Of a stretch of DNA of 64,000 nt, positions 12,237 through 25,900 are shown piece after piece. Every line of letters begins with the position of its first letter. The stretch's first letter is position 1. Made by a program: the position numbers and the translations under genes. The DNA is taken from assembly GCA_000708835.1 (NCBI GenBank), contig DF237093.1, forward strand, positions 1-64,000, given 5' to 3'. Source of the DNA: Klebsormidium nitens. Lineage: Eukaryota > Streptophyta > Klebsormidiophyceae > Klebsormidiales > Klebsormidiaceae. A model generated the notes under the pieces. The model was not told where the DNA came from and ran no database searches. It saw nothing but the letters and a program-made list of their open reading frames with translations.

Positions 12237-15200
12237 TCAAATTTGAATTGGCTTCGGTTCGGGTTTCCGTATGTGCCGCATAGTGCTTCCATTTTCTAGC
12301 GGTTTGAAGGGGGCATGGCCCCCATACGGGCGAGGGATCCCCTCGTCCTCCGGAATGTACGCATTTGGTCTAACTTCGGCTTGTGTATGCAAAGGGCGTG
12401 ATTGCCGCATGCCACCCTCAATATACGTGGGCTCCTCTTCCTTCTCATCCTCCATCTTTATCCGCATCTCTTCCACCGTCCGCTGCTCGCGCTCCAGCCG
12501 CATCCATTCACGCTCGGCGCTTTCGTCTGGCGCCTGCAGACACGGGAGAGAAATCATGTCAGGAATGAATGTGGTGATCCTTCTGCTCAGGAGCGAAAGG
12601 CCTGAACGCTCCAGGAAAGTACAGGCTATGAAAACGAGATGCATACTGATGTTATGAAACACAATTGTTCAACGTCTGCACTTCATTCGCAAGCCGCCGG
12701 CGCGTGAGTATTCGGCCCATGGCCAAGACAAGGTCGAGCACGGCTCGCGCTTGTGTACTTACCTCCCCGGCCTCAAGTTTTTGCTCCGCCAGCTGTACAT
12801 GTTCCGCCAGCTTCGTCCTCTCCTCTTGCAGCTTGATAGCGCCGGCCTGCATGGGGCAAAACGGGCGCTCTGAAACGCAGTACCAACTCACAAATAGCGG
12901 AATCTACCCAATAACAGCCCGGTCATGTGTATCTCAGTGGATGCGCACGGAATTTTTAGTGGCCCTCCGCATCGAACGAATCATCTTCTTGTTTGTGGTA
13001 CGTCACCAGGTGCTGGTGGACCGCAACCTCCCCTTGATATGATGGGCAGCACGGATTGGGCGTTCCGGAGCAACGGGAGGATCCACCAAGTTCACTAGAG
13101 AGGGGATTTGTGCATGTCTTTTCGGCAACCGCCTCGTGCTTTTGAGTGATGATCTTTACCGAGCGGACACTCATCCTTGTAAGGCAGCAAGAGAACACCG
13201 ACGAAGTTATCTAATATACGAGCTCAAGGCGCTCGATTAGAAGCAGCCAAAGAACGATAGCAAAATCCACAGAGCCGATGAAACAACTGAGTAAACAACG
13301 GGCGGTCCTCAGGCTGCGAGACAGCCAGCTCGATGCCGCTCAGACAAGACAAACAGATGTACACGCTTGGGGCCGCACCTGATAGAGCGAGAGCTCTGAC
13401 ACGGTGGCCATCATCTTGCGGGTGATCCCCCGGATCTTGTGCTGGTAGCTGTTCACCTCCATCGCTAGTTGCAGCGCCCCGTCCTTGCCGTCCGTCACGC
13501 TCGCGCGCAGCTTGTCCGAAAGGCTCGTCACCTGGAAGAGGGAGGACACCTTTCGATAAAAACCTTCCGCTTCATGAGATCGTCCATCAACCGGGGAAGT
13601 AAGCAGAGCTAGCATAGCGCATGGTCGAGGAGCCCTAAAGAATGTGCGAACGACATGAAATGAGATCATGAGGCTTCTCTGCAGCCATTTGAGCGGCCTT
13701 TCGCCCGCACTCTTTCTCGCCGATGTCTGAGAGCACCACAGTCACCAAATATCCCCCTTCCCGACGATTTTTTGGATCCCCAGTCCACCGAACCACTACA
13801 AGCGGGCCACAAGAGCTCCCACAGCTCCTCTCCCTTCCATGCAAAAACGGAAGAGCGGAAAAAATACTTGTCCGAAGCCGTCAATGTTTGACACTACCTC
13901 AAACCCAACACCCGTCACCGATAACTCCAGAACTCGGAGTGTCAACTCTGGGAGTGTCAAGTCTGGCAAATCGGCGCACCTCGTCCAGGATGAGCCCCTT
14001 CTCCAGGATCTGCTCCTTCTTCTCACTGATGCGGTCCTCCAGTTGCCCGATCTTGACTTGCAGCTCCGCCTTGTCCGGAAGCCGCCCCTCTAGTTCCTTC
14101 CACCGGCTGTTCCTCTCCGGCATCTCCAGCGCCTCGCCCAAACTGCGCACCTTCTCGCGCTCCGCAACCACCTGTCAGAAAAGGAACGAAGATCCTCAAA
14201 ACGTTCATTCCTGGACTTGGAGTCTTCAACAGATATCTACAATGGTTAGTGGGCCTTGGATTTGTTTGCCGCAGATTCCTAAAGAGGGCTCTTCAGCATG
14301 TTGACTGCAATTCCCAAAGATCCCAACCACCATGTGCTCAAACAAATCAATCTTGATCAGTCTTCTATGCGTTCACCGGAAGGTGACCGGTAGAAAGTCG
14401 GCTTTATGTAGCCTTTTCTTAGGGTTTGGTGCGACTTTATTTATCTGGAGCCCAAGAAGAGGTCCTGATTCTCAAGGGCAAATAGGATAGAATTGCTGAG
14501 CTTTCACTTGGCAAAGAGGCGCCGTAAAATCGCAGCCTTCGAGTGCTGTATTGAAGGAGTGTCTTACGACCCCGACAAAGTCTTCATACCTGGAACAAGA
14601 ATTAAACACCATGACCAGCAATGAATGCAGGACAGGTTCTGATCAAGGAACCAGGACCCGGTATCAGAAACCGGACTCGATTCTAAACCACGAACTACAG
14701 AACCAGAGCTGCGAAAGCGCCGCACCTCGTCCTTCAGGTCCGCAATCTGCTCGTGCAGCTCCGGCACGTGCGGGCATTTCGTCTTGGTGACGTCAGCCTG
14801 GTAGCGCGCCTCCTTGAGCTCCAGGTGCAGCAGCCGGATCTCGTCCTCGCGCGCGGCCAGCTCCACCGCGCCCGCCTTGAAGATGTCGTCCTGACGGGAA
14901 GGAACAGTGACAGGTTTGTAAGCCGGGAGAATTAAAGACGACCGCCCGCTTTGAAATTGTCGGCCTGGGAAGAAACTGGATGGGAAGATGAGAAGGAAAG
15001 CTGGATGAGTTGCTCTGGCCATGGGGAAAATGTTTAGGAAAGGGGAGAATATCTTGGAAGGCAGGAAAAGAAGAACGAACGCGAGAAAATGAAAAGGAAG
15101 TGAAAATAAACGCATTGCATTCATCAGCCGAAAGATGTTACGCACACCAAAGATAAGGGCTCGACCACTCAATAAAAGTAGGTTGTGGCAAGACGAAACC

Positions 15201-18200
15201 ACAGCTAATCTTTTGGTTCTCAAAGTTAATTCTCTCGGCTGTGCGTTCACTACCCTTTTTACTCCTTCGTGTGTACTAGCTCTAAGTTTCCTATGCTCGT
15301 CGAGTTTCGTTTCAAGGCATGTGGTTCTTGAATCATTGCATATCAATGATCGCGGGGAAAGGCAAATCGCGCTTGAGGCAACGAAGAAATCTTCCAGATA
15401 CAGCAAAATTCTCAGATTCGACGTCAGAAGCTCACCAGTACGTTGGCCTTTTCGTAAAGAATGGCGATCTCGTCGCTGCGGTCGATGAGCGTGACTCCTA
15501 TCGCGTCCCGCGCCTCGATGGCGCCCTGGTACGCCCTCCGCAGCCGCAGCATCTCCTTCTCCGCGCTGTTGATGATGCTGCTCAGCGTGTCGATCTGGCT
15601 GATCTGCTCGTCCACCGTCACCTGAACAAGACGGGTGTGGAGGTTTTCGACAGGTGGAGAAAAATGGCTGCTGACAAGACTTAGTTGGTTGTCCTGAGTC
15701 AGTTGTTTAAATGGAACCAAACACAATCTGGCTGATCTGCTCGTCCCGCAAAAATGGTGAAGAAGAACCGTTTCCGGGGTTACTTCAAAACTTCTATCAA
15801 AGTTTGGGGGTGACGATTGAACACAATGAACGACACTGGGCCGATTCGATTGTTCCGGTTTGAAAGACCCCCATCATATCGGAAGGGCTCATGCAATGAG
15901 CAGAAGGGTTGAACACTCCATGCGAAGTCTGCACTCCTCTCTCTCAGCACTTTCTCAGGTCCCTCTGAAGTCGAGCTGTTCTTAGATACTTGAGATTTTC
16001 AATGTCATTACGGACATCCATCCAGAAGCGTTACTGCCAAAGCTTCTCATCTCTTACGAAAGCCGACGTCAACTCATACAACCAGCCGAATCGTCTGCTT
16101 AACAGACCAACCCACACCCTGCAAAAACAAACCAAATCGAAACCCAAACCCAAACCTTAAGTGAAACCCAGACCGATTGCCCACCTGTTTCGCCCGCAGG
16201 TCCGCCACGAGCTCCTGCAGCTGCTGCCGCAGCGCGTCGCGCTCCGCGAGGCTCGTCGCGTGCGTGGCGCGCGCGTCCGCGAGCGCGCGCTCCTTCTCGG
16301 TGATGGAGCGCTTCAAAATGTCGATCTCCGCGCCCAAAATGGTCAGCTTCTCGCGCATCTCCGCGATGCCCTGCGCCGCGGCCTGCGAACGGAAAAGAGC
16401 GCCAGAAACAGTCAGTTCACTAAGAGGATTGAGTGACTCACATTTCTGGGGGAAGCAATTCAAGCTGGCCATTAACCCTTTTGCTGGGGACCTGCGTTTG
16501 TTACGAATGACCACACAAACGCTTCCCAGCCACGCACACTGCGCTCCAGCAACAGGTGGGTTCCGACGCATTCTAGAACCTGTACAACATCATGATCGTC
16601 AGTCTTCGAATCTTTTGGTTTCCACTCGAACCTCATCCGAAGCAATAGTGATCCAGAGTCCGCTCCTAGGCAGTGCTGGAGAGTCAGAGTCAGAGTCAGA
16701 GTCAGAGTCAGAGTCAAAGTCAGCTGGTTTCTCTCCGCTCGCTGACGACTCGTTATCAACGAAGCCACTCACTTGCATATGAGCTTTCGCCTCAACAGAG
16801 CCCAACACCCCAAAACCTCTTGCCCTCAAACCCTTGCCACTTCCTTCTCCCTTCACAAGTCTTCAATCTTGGAATTTTCCGACATATTGGCCATAAATCT
16901 CGATGGAGCAGAACTTTCTTCAAAAGGCTGTCCTTAAAATATTGGGCCTAGACCCTCGGAACCTTTGCGGCCGCGGCTGACCTGCGCGAGCGTGACGAAG
17001 CGGCTCCGCTGCGTGCGCACGAGGTCGTACAGCTTGAGCGCCTCCGCGAGCGCCTTGCGCCCGTCCGCCTCGCTCTGCCGCAAATCCGCCACCACTAGTT
17101 CCTTCATTTTCACCTCCTCCTCCGCCTCGCGCAGCTTGCTTAACTGTGCAAGAGAAGAAATGGAGAAACGCAAGGGTTATTTACCCATTGGCATTGAAAA
17201 AAAAAATGGAAAGCGCCTGAGCAACCTGCAGATCGAATGGTGTTACTAAGGGACCAGATTCGGACTTTCTTGGAACCAGGACCGCAGGTTGTGATTCCCC
17301 CGGAGACTTTGAACTGCATCTCGGCAAAAAGAAGGGATAGACAGCGAGCAGCTTCATTATGTCGATCTTGCCTAGACAGCGAAGGAGAACACTTCAAAGG
17401 CTGATGCAGTTCTGCACGCTTAAGCAGACACGCCTGGTCTTCCTTCCATCATTGCCCTCTTTGTATACCACGTCGACTCGTTCTCAGAAAGATGACCAGG
17501 AGGATTTGGCTGTGGCGCGCGCACCTGGACCGAGAGCAGGCGCGACGCGCGCTCGCGCTGGCTTGCCAGGTCGCCCGCTTGCGCCTTCAGCTCCTTGTCC
17601 TGCGCGCGCGCCTCCTCCATCTCTTTCTCCAGTTCCTCCACCTGCGAACAGACAGTGCCGGCGTTTCATCTTGAGGCAAGTTACAGCTTTTGCGTTGGGC
17701 GTAACAGTCTCAAGCTTCAGGTTTCTGCACGTTTGAAAGAAGGTCCAAATCCGTAGATGAAGATCCCAGGCACAAAGCGCCAGAATGATTGTCCGTCGAC
17801 AGAATTTTAGACCCTAGACCAAGGTGCGTTGACGAAGACTTCACAAGCATTCGACGAGGGACCTTTAAAAGCTTGAAAATGTGAAACCCTAGAAGTCGTG
17901 TACGCTTTACCCTCTGCAGACCATTTTCTGCTTCGGTGCAGCTGCCTTGGCGCTTCCTCTCGCACTTCTGCTGATCTGTCCTTCAGTCTGCATCTCCTAC
18001 AGAGCAACCAAAAAGCTATAGACATAGAAATCGACGGTTCTCCTAACATAAAGGCACGATCCGTAACCGCTTACTTCAAACCAAGGAATCTCGTCCGCTA
18101 AACCCAAACCCCCTACCTCCAAGAAGCTGGCCTGCACGACGGCGGCCTTCTCCTTGCCCACGTTCTCCTGCTTCAGGTACGCGTTCATCTGGACGTCCGT

Positions 18201-21200
18201 TTCCATCTTGAGCTCCTCCACGGCCGACACGTGGCGCTTGTGCTCCGCCTGCGCCGCAGTCAGGTCGCGCGCCGCCTGCTCACGCCCCATCACCAGCCCA
18301 GGAATATTCCCCTCAGCCTGCGAAACGTCACTCGCTTTTGGTCATCGTACGGATCTGGATGAAACTCAAGAAAGATAACAAACAAGCTCCGACTGACACT
18401 AAAAACCCTAATCCAAAAAGACATCTGCTCCGCCCCCATACCCACCCTAACCACGAAACTAACCCTACCCGTCCCAGTGCGGTTACCTTTCTGTTATCTC
18501 GGCTTGTTGATTCAGTTTGTTAAATCCAAGGGGCTCTAGTTGTAATGCTATTGCAAGGTCCGTCTTTTCTTGGATAGTATGGCTGTTTGCACATTTTCGA
18601 GGATTAAGTTGGATGACTTCTTTTGGATACCGCAGGTCTTCCAAATCTTGAAAGCAGCGCCACAAGCCAAAGTTCGACATCGTCCAAATCGCCCAATTCA
18701 AGTGACTTCAAAACGCATTCCCACTGGATTTGGGGAACGAAGCGGACCCTATTTCCTTAAAGAACTCGCACTGCCCCCCACCTGCTTAATGTCCAGCTCT
18801 GCCTTCTTGTACTTCCGCAGCACGGCGTCCTTCTCCTTGATGCCCCGCGCGTGCTCGTCGCCCTCCCGCTTCGCCTCCGCTGCCATCGCCTGGATCAGAT
18901 TTGGCAAGCAATCAGACCAGCCCTGAGCTTTTACCGCCATGATTAGCGGTGTCATGGTTAGGGTTCGCCCTTAACAACCTTGCGTTTGTCCTGCTGAAGA
19001 GGCAGTTGCTGAGTGACCATCTGGACTCCAAAAAGCAGGATCCCACGCTTGAAAGCCCCACAGCCATAATCCCTCCAAAGCCTTGGACCTATGTTGTCCC
19101 TGGTCCCTACGGCGGTGAAGGTTCCTTGTAGCCGTATTTGATAAGGGCCACGTCGACCAACGGAAACGTGGCCGGTAACGGGTAGGGTTGTTTTTAAGTA
19201 TTTGGAGCATGTCAGTTCGGGGTTTTGTTTCTGACTCTCGTTTTGGCCTTCGAGTACGATTCTCAGTCACCATGCCCTTGGTCAACAAGAAAGCGGAGAC
19301 AGATCGGTGGTAGTCCCACCTGTACACGCTGCTCTAGTTGCACCTGGTCCGCCAGTATCTGCTCCGCCTCCAGCCTCGCCATCTCTAGATCCTTCCGGAC
19401 GTCCGCCGCCAGGCGGTCCTTCTGATCTGCCGCCACGTGGATGCGCTCCAGCGCCGCAGACGCCTCCGTGAACTGCTCCGTCAGCCGCCGCACCTTGTCG
19501 TACAGCTTCGTCGACTCGATCTCCTGCTCGCGCATCTGGGAAACAATTCGACGCACGTCAGCATGATACTGCCAGAGCAGACCCGGAAGAGCGAGCACAG
19601 ACGGAGTAAGCACCCAGTCGCGTGAGAGGCTATCATCTAGTGCATGCTGACGTCCGGCAACATTTCGGAAGCCCCGTTTGTGCCGGCAGGGGCGCTTCTA
19701 GCAGGGCGTTCAGAGCTTTCATCCAACATAGTACCCCTAAAAAGACGCCTTTTAACAAAGTATCTTTCATCATCATCCCTTCTACCACTTGAATATCCGT
19801 CCTCTACCGGCAGACCGTCGGAATCCCGGTAATTAGAAGGTGTGGATTCCCTTTTCTCCAATAACGTGCTCTCTATCAGTCAATTTCGCTTGAAACGGGT
19901 GGCCCTTCACCTATCGTTTTGCAGGGGACGAGTCACTCCGCACTTCACTTCGGGCATAAGTGACAAAACGACGAGGAGTCAAGAGACTACGTCTATCAAA
20001 ACCCCACCTTGTCCAGCAGCCGGCTCTCCTGTACCCGCAGCCCCTTCATGACCGTCGCCTCTGTCTCCGCCTGCTTCCGGATTTTGTCGGGAACTCCCTC
20101 CATTGCTCGTAGGCGTTCACGCTCCCGCTCCGCAGTCTCCGCCAGCTCAGCGCTCTCGGCAACGAGCCTGCCTATTTTCGTGTGGATATCCTCCTGTTCT
20201 TTCTTGGTCGCTTCGTGCTTCAAGTGGCCCTCCGCAATGCGCGCTTGCAGCTCCTCGATCGCGTCCTGGGAGGGGTAATGAGGAAAGGTTCGCTCTAGTT
20301 GCTCTGTACGTAACCTGTTCTGGTGAAGTTCATGGAGTCTAAACCCTCTGGAATCTCTCATTCAAAGTAAGCAATATTCAATCCGGAACGCTTACTTGCC
20401 ATGACCTGTTACAAGCGAATTGAATCCAACCAACTGTCTCTCTTGCAAGACTTTTCCCACCAAAAGTCACCATTTTGCATACCTCTTCAAAAGTCCTTCA
20501 CTTGACGTCTCTGACCATAACACACAGCTTTCCAGCCAGCATTCTACCCCGTCAGTCCGACCACACTCTCATTCCTGGCCCACCCACCTTATGCCCACGT
20601 ATCACCGGCACAAGCGCCGCCTGGTGCTCCCGCTCAATTTCCTCAATCTTCTTCTGACACTCGTCCCGTTGCCGCACCAGCTCCACATCCTCGAGCCCCA
20701 GCATCTGTTCCTTCTCCCGGCACAACGCGCACTCGACCTCCGCCTGCTCGGAGTCTTCGCGCAGCATCTCTAGTTCGCTGTTCTCCTGGTGCGAGCGCAC
20801 CATAAGCTTCTCCAGCTGCAGCATGTCGTCCTGCAGCTGCCGGTTCATGTCAGATGCGCGCGCCAGCAGGCCGCGGTCGTTTGCCAGGATCACGCTCAGC
20901 GCCGAGTGGAGCTCTTCGTACCTGCCGAGCGGAAGGGACTGTCAGTCGGCTCGTGCGTAGGGGGGAGGTTTGTCTTTTCTTTATGATGCAAGATTGGTCT
21001 AATTGCAGTCGTAAAAATGTTTAAATATGATTCTTAAATACAACGCAGGAAAAACTCTGTTTTGGAAATTGGACCGTGGTTCGCATTGTTGGCCCGTTGC
21101 CAAGGCGCGCGCAGATGTCTACATGTGCCAAAGAGCTTATGCTGGCACATTTGTGCTTCTTCCAATATGCACAGTTGCGCACTGATAGGATTTGGAGGCG

Positions 21201-21649
21201 GCTGGATGGACATCTATTACAAGAGCACTCTGTCGTGCTTCAATGCGATGACGCTGCTGGAAAGCACGTTCTGCCACCATTTTGTCTTTTTTTGACACCG
21301 CTTTTTCATCTAGTCGCCGGGGGCTACAGAGCTCCTCTAGCGGGTTAAGCCTGGTGGCAGCTCTGATCCTCGCTCAGCCAACCGAATCTTTCAAAATACG
21401 TAATACACAACCACTTGTGCAGCCAAATGACCGGTGCCTAATCCTTTGTATTCGGCCATCGACATCCAATCGAAGCACAGTCGATAAAAATCAGCCGTCG
21501 GATCCAACGAAGCCCCCAGCTCACTTTTTCTTCCATCGCTGCGCCTTCTCCGCATCAATCTTCCCGTCCGACTGCAGCTCAGTGATGGATCTGAAGGCCA
21601 GGCTGCTCGAGACCTCGCTCGCAGCCAGCTCCTCCAGCTCGGGATCCAT
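12237..21649 (-). CDS. CCDC146: CCDC146 (MBO2-type) flagellar/centriolar coiled-coil protein
   Basis: Fifteen exons on the minus strand: 21649-21525, 20921-20588, 20265-20008, 19535-19320, 18889-18782, 18317-18117, 17641-17525, 17143-16982, 16382-16185, 15621-15436, 14890-14726, 14171-13980, 13531-13379, 12846-12763, 12533-12237. They give 931 aa; human CCDC146 has 955. The C-terminus is diagnostic: RPNAYIPEDEG, GGHAPFKPLENGS and MRHIRKPEPKPIQI. KLYDLVRTQRSRFVTLAQ and IEARDAIGVTLIDRSDEIAI match central family blocks, and the N-terminus (SSLAFRSITELQSDGKI) also agrees. Almost the whole protein is heptad-rich coiled coil. CCDC146/MBO2 is associated with centrioles and flagellar axonemes. All introns but the first are in phase 0, so nearly every exon is a whole number of codons. 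Confidence 0.95.
15725..15746 (-). repeat. Copy of the start of CCDC146 exon 10 in intron 9
   Basis: The 21 bases ATCTGGCTGATCTGCTCGTCC (given here in two parts: ATCTGGCTGATC at 15726-15737 and TGCTCGTCC at 15738-15746) are identical to 15593-15613, just inside the 5' end of exon 10. The copy lies 133 bases upstream in transcription. The splice acceptor itself is not clearly conserved in the copy. It looks like a decayed partial exon duplication. Confidence 0.75.
16681..16723. repeat. Hexanucleotide microsatellite (GAGTCA)n
   Basis: Six perfect GAGTCA units followed by one AAGTCA variant lie in CCDC146 intron 8. It produces artefactual Ser-Glu or Leu-Thr repeat ORFs on both strands but is intronic. 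Confidence 0.95.
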
Positions 21650-22358
21650 CCCTGACTAGACTTTGACACACTCACGCGCCTTACATCGCTCCCATATGTG
21701 CAAACCCCCTCCAACAACTTGGCAAGCCAAGTTTGTGCAGGGGGCAGCCCGAGCTGGTGGACTTGTCAACTGCTGCTCGTTCAATGAGTCGTTCTCAGGT
21801 GTGCAGAATGTACCTGATTCTAGATGTATTGAGCCCATGCCAATGGCGCCCACTGAGCTGGAGAATGGTCAATGGACGATTCCCCCGGACGGCAACCCCT
21901 TTGGCTCTGTTCACTGACGTCACTCCAAAGCGCCCCAATACGGTGGCTACCTCGACCAAATTGAAAGGTTTGCTTGCGAAGCTGGTCCAGGAATTGCAGC
22001 GAAGCTGGTCCAGGAGTCTGAACTAGGCTGCTTGTGTCCGCTTGGATGCAGAAAAGTAGACTCCATCTGAGTCTTCATGCTGCAGATGATTGCCAGCTCC
22101 CACCGTCTGTGAGCGCGCGTATTAGCTTTGCGGCATTCGTAGCCGTGCGATCAGCTGCCGCTATTCTTAGTCCAGTAGTTTGACCGTCGATCTTTGGTCC
22201 TGACCTCAAAACCATTCCCGAGCTGGACCACCATTACCATCCCGCTCCGAGTCAGCTCAATTCGAAGCCTTGCATGCATGCAGATCTGAGATCGGGAATT
22301 TGCGGACAGAGGTGATCTCACCATGCTGGCATTGCTGCTGCGTACTGTGTGAGAAGAA
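21650..22358. other. Intergenic region upstream of CCDC146
   Basis: This region holds the promoter side of CCDC146 (-) and the leader of the small + ORF. The only repeat seen is a 17-base direct repeat, GCGAAGCTGGTCCAGGA, at 21976-21992 and 21999-22015. No gene is supported. Confidence 0.45.
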
Positions 22359-22664
22359 ATGCCGTTCAGCCTCAGGGCTCTCATCAGGGTCGCAGCGGTG
22401 GGGAGCTTCTGGGTTCGCCACCTTAGGCTTCATACTTCCAAGGTGCTCGAAACGCGGAAGAAGGTTGCAAGTGGAAGGCCCAGGGAGATTGAATATGACG
22501 TTTCTTCGGCAAGAGGAATAAACGTAGAACACTTTACCTTTGAGCAGTTTAAAAAAATAGATGCAGGCGAGTTCCAGGACCTATATGACGAGCTTGTTCT
22601 CAAGAACGAAGCTAAGATCCGCACGCGTTGCAGAAAGGAAGGGCGTTCGATCAGAGCAAAGTAA
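22359..22664 (+). CDS. Small uncharacterised ORF
   Basis: An ATG-initiated ORF of 101 aa that I do not recognise. The N-terminus is basic and hydrophobic without acids (MPFSLRALIRVAAVGSFWVR), compatible with a mitochondrial targeting peptide. The rest is charged and reads like coding sequence (HFTFEQFKKIDAGEFQDLY, then a basic tail). It ends 256 bases before the start of the EMB8-like gene on the same strand, so it could instead belong to that gene's 5' transcript. Existence as a gene is uncertain. Confidence 0.4.
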   Translation: MPFSLRALIRVAAVGSFWVRHLRLHTSKVLETRKKVASGRPREIEYDVSSARGINVEHFTFEQFKKIDAGEFQDLYDELVLKNEAKIRTRCRKEGRSIRAK

Positions 22665-22920
22665 AGACGTGAAGACCAGTCCTGCGCTTACGTGTATCGC
22701 GAGGCAGGCGGACGTCAAAGAAAGTTGTCGCCGAGCGATAGATGGGGCTCGGTGGCGATAAGAGGAGGTCGCTCTAAGTTGAAGAATCTAAGGCGGGAGG
22801 AGCTCGTATCGTTGTTCAAATCTGGATTGCACAATAAGTACGTCGCTAGCTGCAAATGCGCGTCCGTTGGGCTGCTAGTGGCATCTGCCGGCCTTGTGTC
22901 CAGCCTTTTTGAACATAAAG

Positions 22921-25900
22921 ATGGCTTTTCTTCAGCATGGTGCCGCTTGCATTCGCGGGCTGGCCCCCTTTTCCCGGGTTGCAGCTGGTGTGTCAAGGCG
23001 ATCCTCCCGTCATATTCCAAAGGGGGGCCAACTGGTGATTAAGGGTTCTGTGGAAGGAGGCACGGACGAGCCTTCCTTGGATCCAAAGCCGGAGAGTCTC
23101 ACTCAATCTTTCCACCAGATTGGAGACAGACCAATGGTAGAGCGGGGGGCAGCAAAGAGTCAGAAGATCTCAATGGGAAGAGACCATAGCCTCCGGCAAG
23201 GTGACTGGAAGGCTAGTCAGCAAGGGTTGCAGGCAGGAACTGGAAGTCGGACCGAAGCTTTTCAGGCTCCTGCTGTGCAAACAACGAGATCAAAGTCAAT
23301 AACTGACATTTATGGCCCTTATGTTCCTCCTCCCAGCATGCAAGCTGGGGAGGCTTCAGAGGCTGTTGGATCTGATAGAGGGGTAGAGCGTCTGAAGGGC
23401 ACAGAAGTTGGAGTCACCACATTAACACAATCGTCCCCTGAGGTGGCTGACTTGTCTGCATTCAAGTCCAATGAGAGCATTTCAGCCGTTTCTGAGACGC
23501 TCTCTGAAACTTCGCTGCCGTCGCACCTTCCTAGGAGAGCTTCTCTGGAGGTCAACCCCTCCACAAATCTGACATTTTCAGTTGGTGTTGCACCACCCCT
23601 CTCTGCACCGTCCGATTCAGGCAACGATGCATATGCTGCATTTTCTGCTTTCGCCGTCCTTCCGCTCTTGCTCGTCTTGGTCATATCCTGGTTGACTTAC
23701 AGCAGCTACCGCTCAAAACGACGACCGCTAGAGATCAGAATAGGGGGACAGGATAGTGAGCATGCGCAAGATCTAGAAAAGGGAAACGGCAGATCAAAGC
23801 ATCAGAGCAGCACGCTCATTCAGCAAATCGCAGAGCGCCTGCCGCAGTTGAAAGAGGTATACAAACCGTACCCGGGGCTCACCAACCGGCACGTAGAGAC
23901 GATTTTTGCCGCGTTCTTTCGGAAGCTTCCAAACGTCCGCTTCAAGAGGGAGTGCTTAGCGGCGCCTGACGGCGGCACGGTGGCCCTCGACTGGCCAATC
24001 CATGGCGGGAAGAGGGCCTCAGACGATGCGATGTGGGGCCAGGAATTGCCAGCTGGCGCTCCTGTCCTGATTCTTCTGGTGAGTCCATGGCCGGTCAGCT
24101 TCAGAAAGCTGTGGTCGCTCTTTGATTTGTCTTTGACGAGGCCGGATATCTAAACTTGGGCTTTGAGATCCAATGAAGCAGTCTATAGAAAGGGGCAACC
24201 TGCGAGGGTAACTTACATAGGGTATATGCCCCTACCGCCTGATCTCATGTGATTCGTCTTACATCATAGAATTGCAAGAGTGAACACAACAGGAGAGGTT
24301 TGGCTCCCATTATGACATCCCTGCCACCAGGTCAGATTTCATGCTCACTTTCAGCGGTCCGCAGAAGGCTAATGTCCCCCAAGTAGAGTTCCTCGAGCTC
24401 GCTTTTTGTGAAACTCTCTCTGCTTGGAGGGCCCCAGAGCAATCCTTCCCTTGTCTCTGCAGCCCGGACTGACTGGGGGGAGTGGGGATACGTACGTCCG
24501 CCACATGCTTGTGCGAGCGCGGCGAGCTGGCTTCCACACCGTTGTCTTCAACAGCAGGGGCTGTGCTGACAGCCCTGTGACTTCACCTCAGGTGAGCTCC
24601 TTGATCTCCCCGTCTTTGGCCACAGCTTGAAAGAGACTTTGCTTGATTCATTTCGAGCAATCATTAGCTTTATGAACTTTTCCCAGTAGCTCGAGTGTGC
24701 ATGGCACCAGTCGCTGAAATCTTATGTTGGAATGCACACTCAGATATTATTTTTTTGAAACTTTCCAAACAACACTTCGGGCACACGGCGTTAAGGTATT
24801 TTTGTACTTCCTTCTGCCTCTTTTTTATTCTCGTTTGGACCGCAGTCGAGGAGTCAGAGCCGACTGGTCCTTTAGCCTCTCAATGCTTGCAACAGACTGC
24901 TTCGTTCGATTTAGGTGCTCCGATTCCAAACACGGTGTTGTCTCGCAGGTTTTCCTTTTCCACCCTTCTTTCCTTACATTCCAACCAGGGGCACTGCAGT
25001 CATCGCCTTACGTCTCTCCTCCGTTTCTTGGCAGTTCTACTCGGCTTCTTTCACCGACGACATGCGCATGGTCGCTGCGCACGTCCAGCAGCGCTTTCCG
25101 GCCTCCAAGCTGCTGGCGGTTGGGTGGTCCTTGGGGGCCAACATCCTTGTCCGCTACCTGGGCCAGGTGAGCCGAGCTGGCGTCACTCTGCAATTCTGAT
25201 GCTAGGTCGCCTGTGTTCACTTTTGAAACTTGCAGGCTTTGCCATCATTCAAGATAGTTCTGGCAGTCTCGCTTCAAGCCCTAGAGTTGCGCCTTTGATT
25301 GCGCTATTGACCAGCTTCTGAGGGGGCCAGAGCTAAGATTGGCATCTCTTTCCGCTTTCGATTAATCTGATTGATAACATGCTCTCGTTTTGAAGCAACG
25401 CGTTGGCTCCTAAGTGAACGGGCTCTGAAAAGCGTCCTGAACTGGTGTCTTCGTAACGATCCGGAGGAAACACAGGAATGTATTCATAAGAGCACCTGCG
25501 CGGAAGGTTTCATGGCCCGTCAACTCAGCCTTCCTTCATAGGAAAGCCACTTTGATCTGACTTGTGTACGTGCATCCACTGACTTTTGAAAACGCCAAGA
25601 ATCTATAGCCATACCTGCCAAGCAGCGCAGCTGCGCCAGGCTTCGACTCTCCCTTCGAGCGCTTAGTCCGCTCGTCCTTTTGCCACTCTATTCCGTGGGT
25701 TACCAGTGAGATGTGAACAGGAAATAATCCGTTCCGCTATCCATGCAGGAAGGGCCGCGCACACCAATCGCGGCGGCAGCTTCGCTGTGCAACCCGTTCG
25801 ACCTGGTGAAAGGCGACGAGGGCTTCCGCACAGGCTTCGGCAAGGTGTACGACCAGTCGCTCGCGAAGAGCCTCAACAGGATCTTCAAGAAGTGAGTTCT

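Noticed and set aside
16472-16856. ORFs with Leu-Thr or Ser-Asp repeats
   Set aside because: They are products of the GAGTCA microsatellite in a CCDC146 intron.
18400-18480. Interstitial telomere (CCCTAA-like runs) in a CCDC146 intron
   Set aside because: The units are irregular (CCCTAATCC, CACCCTAACC, AACCCTACC) and do not form a true repeat array.
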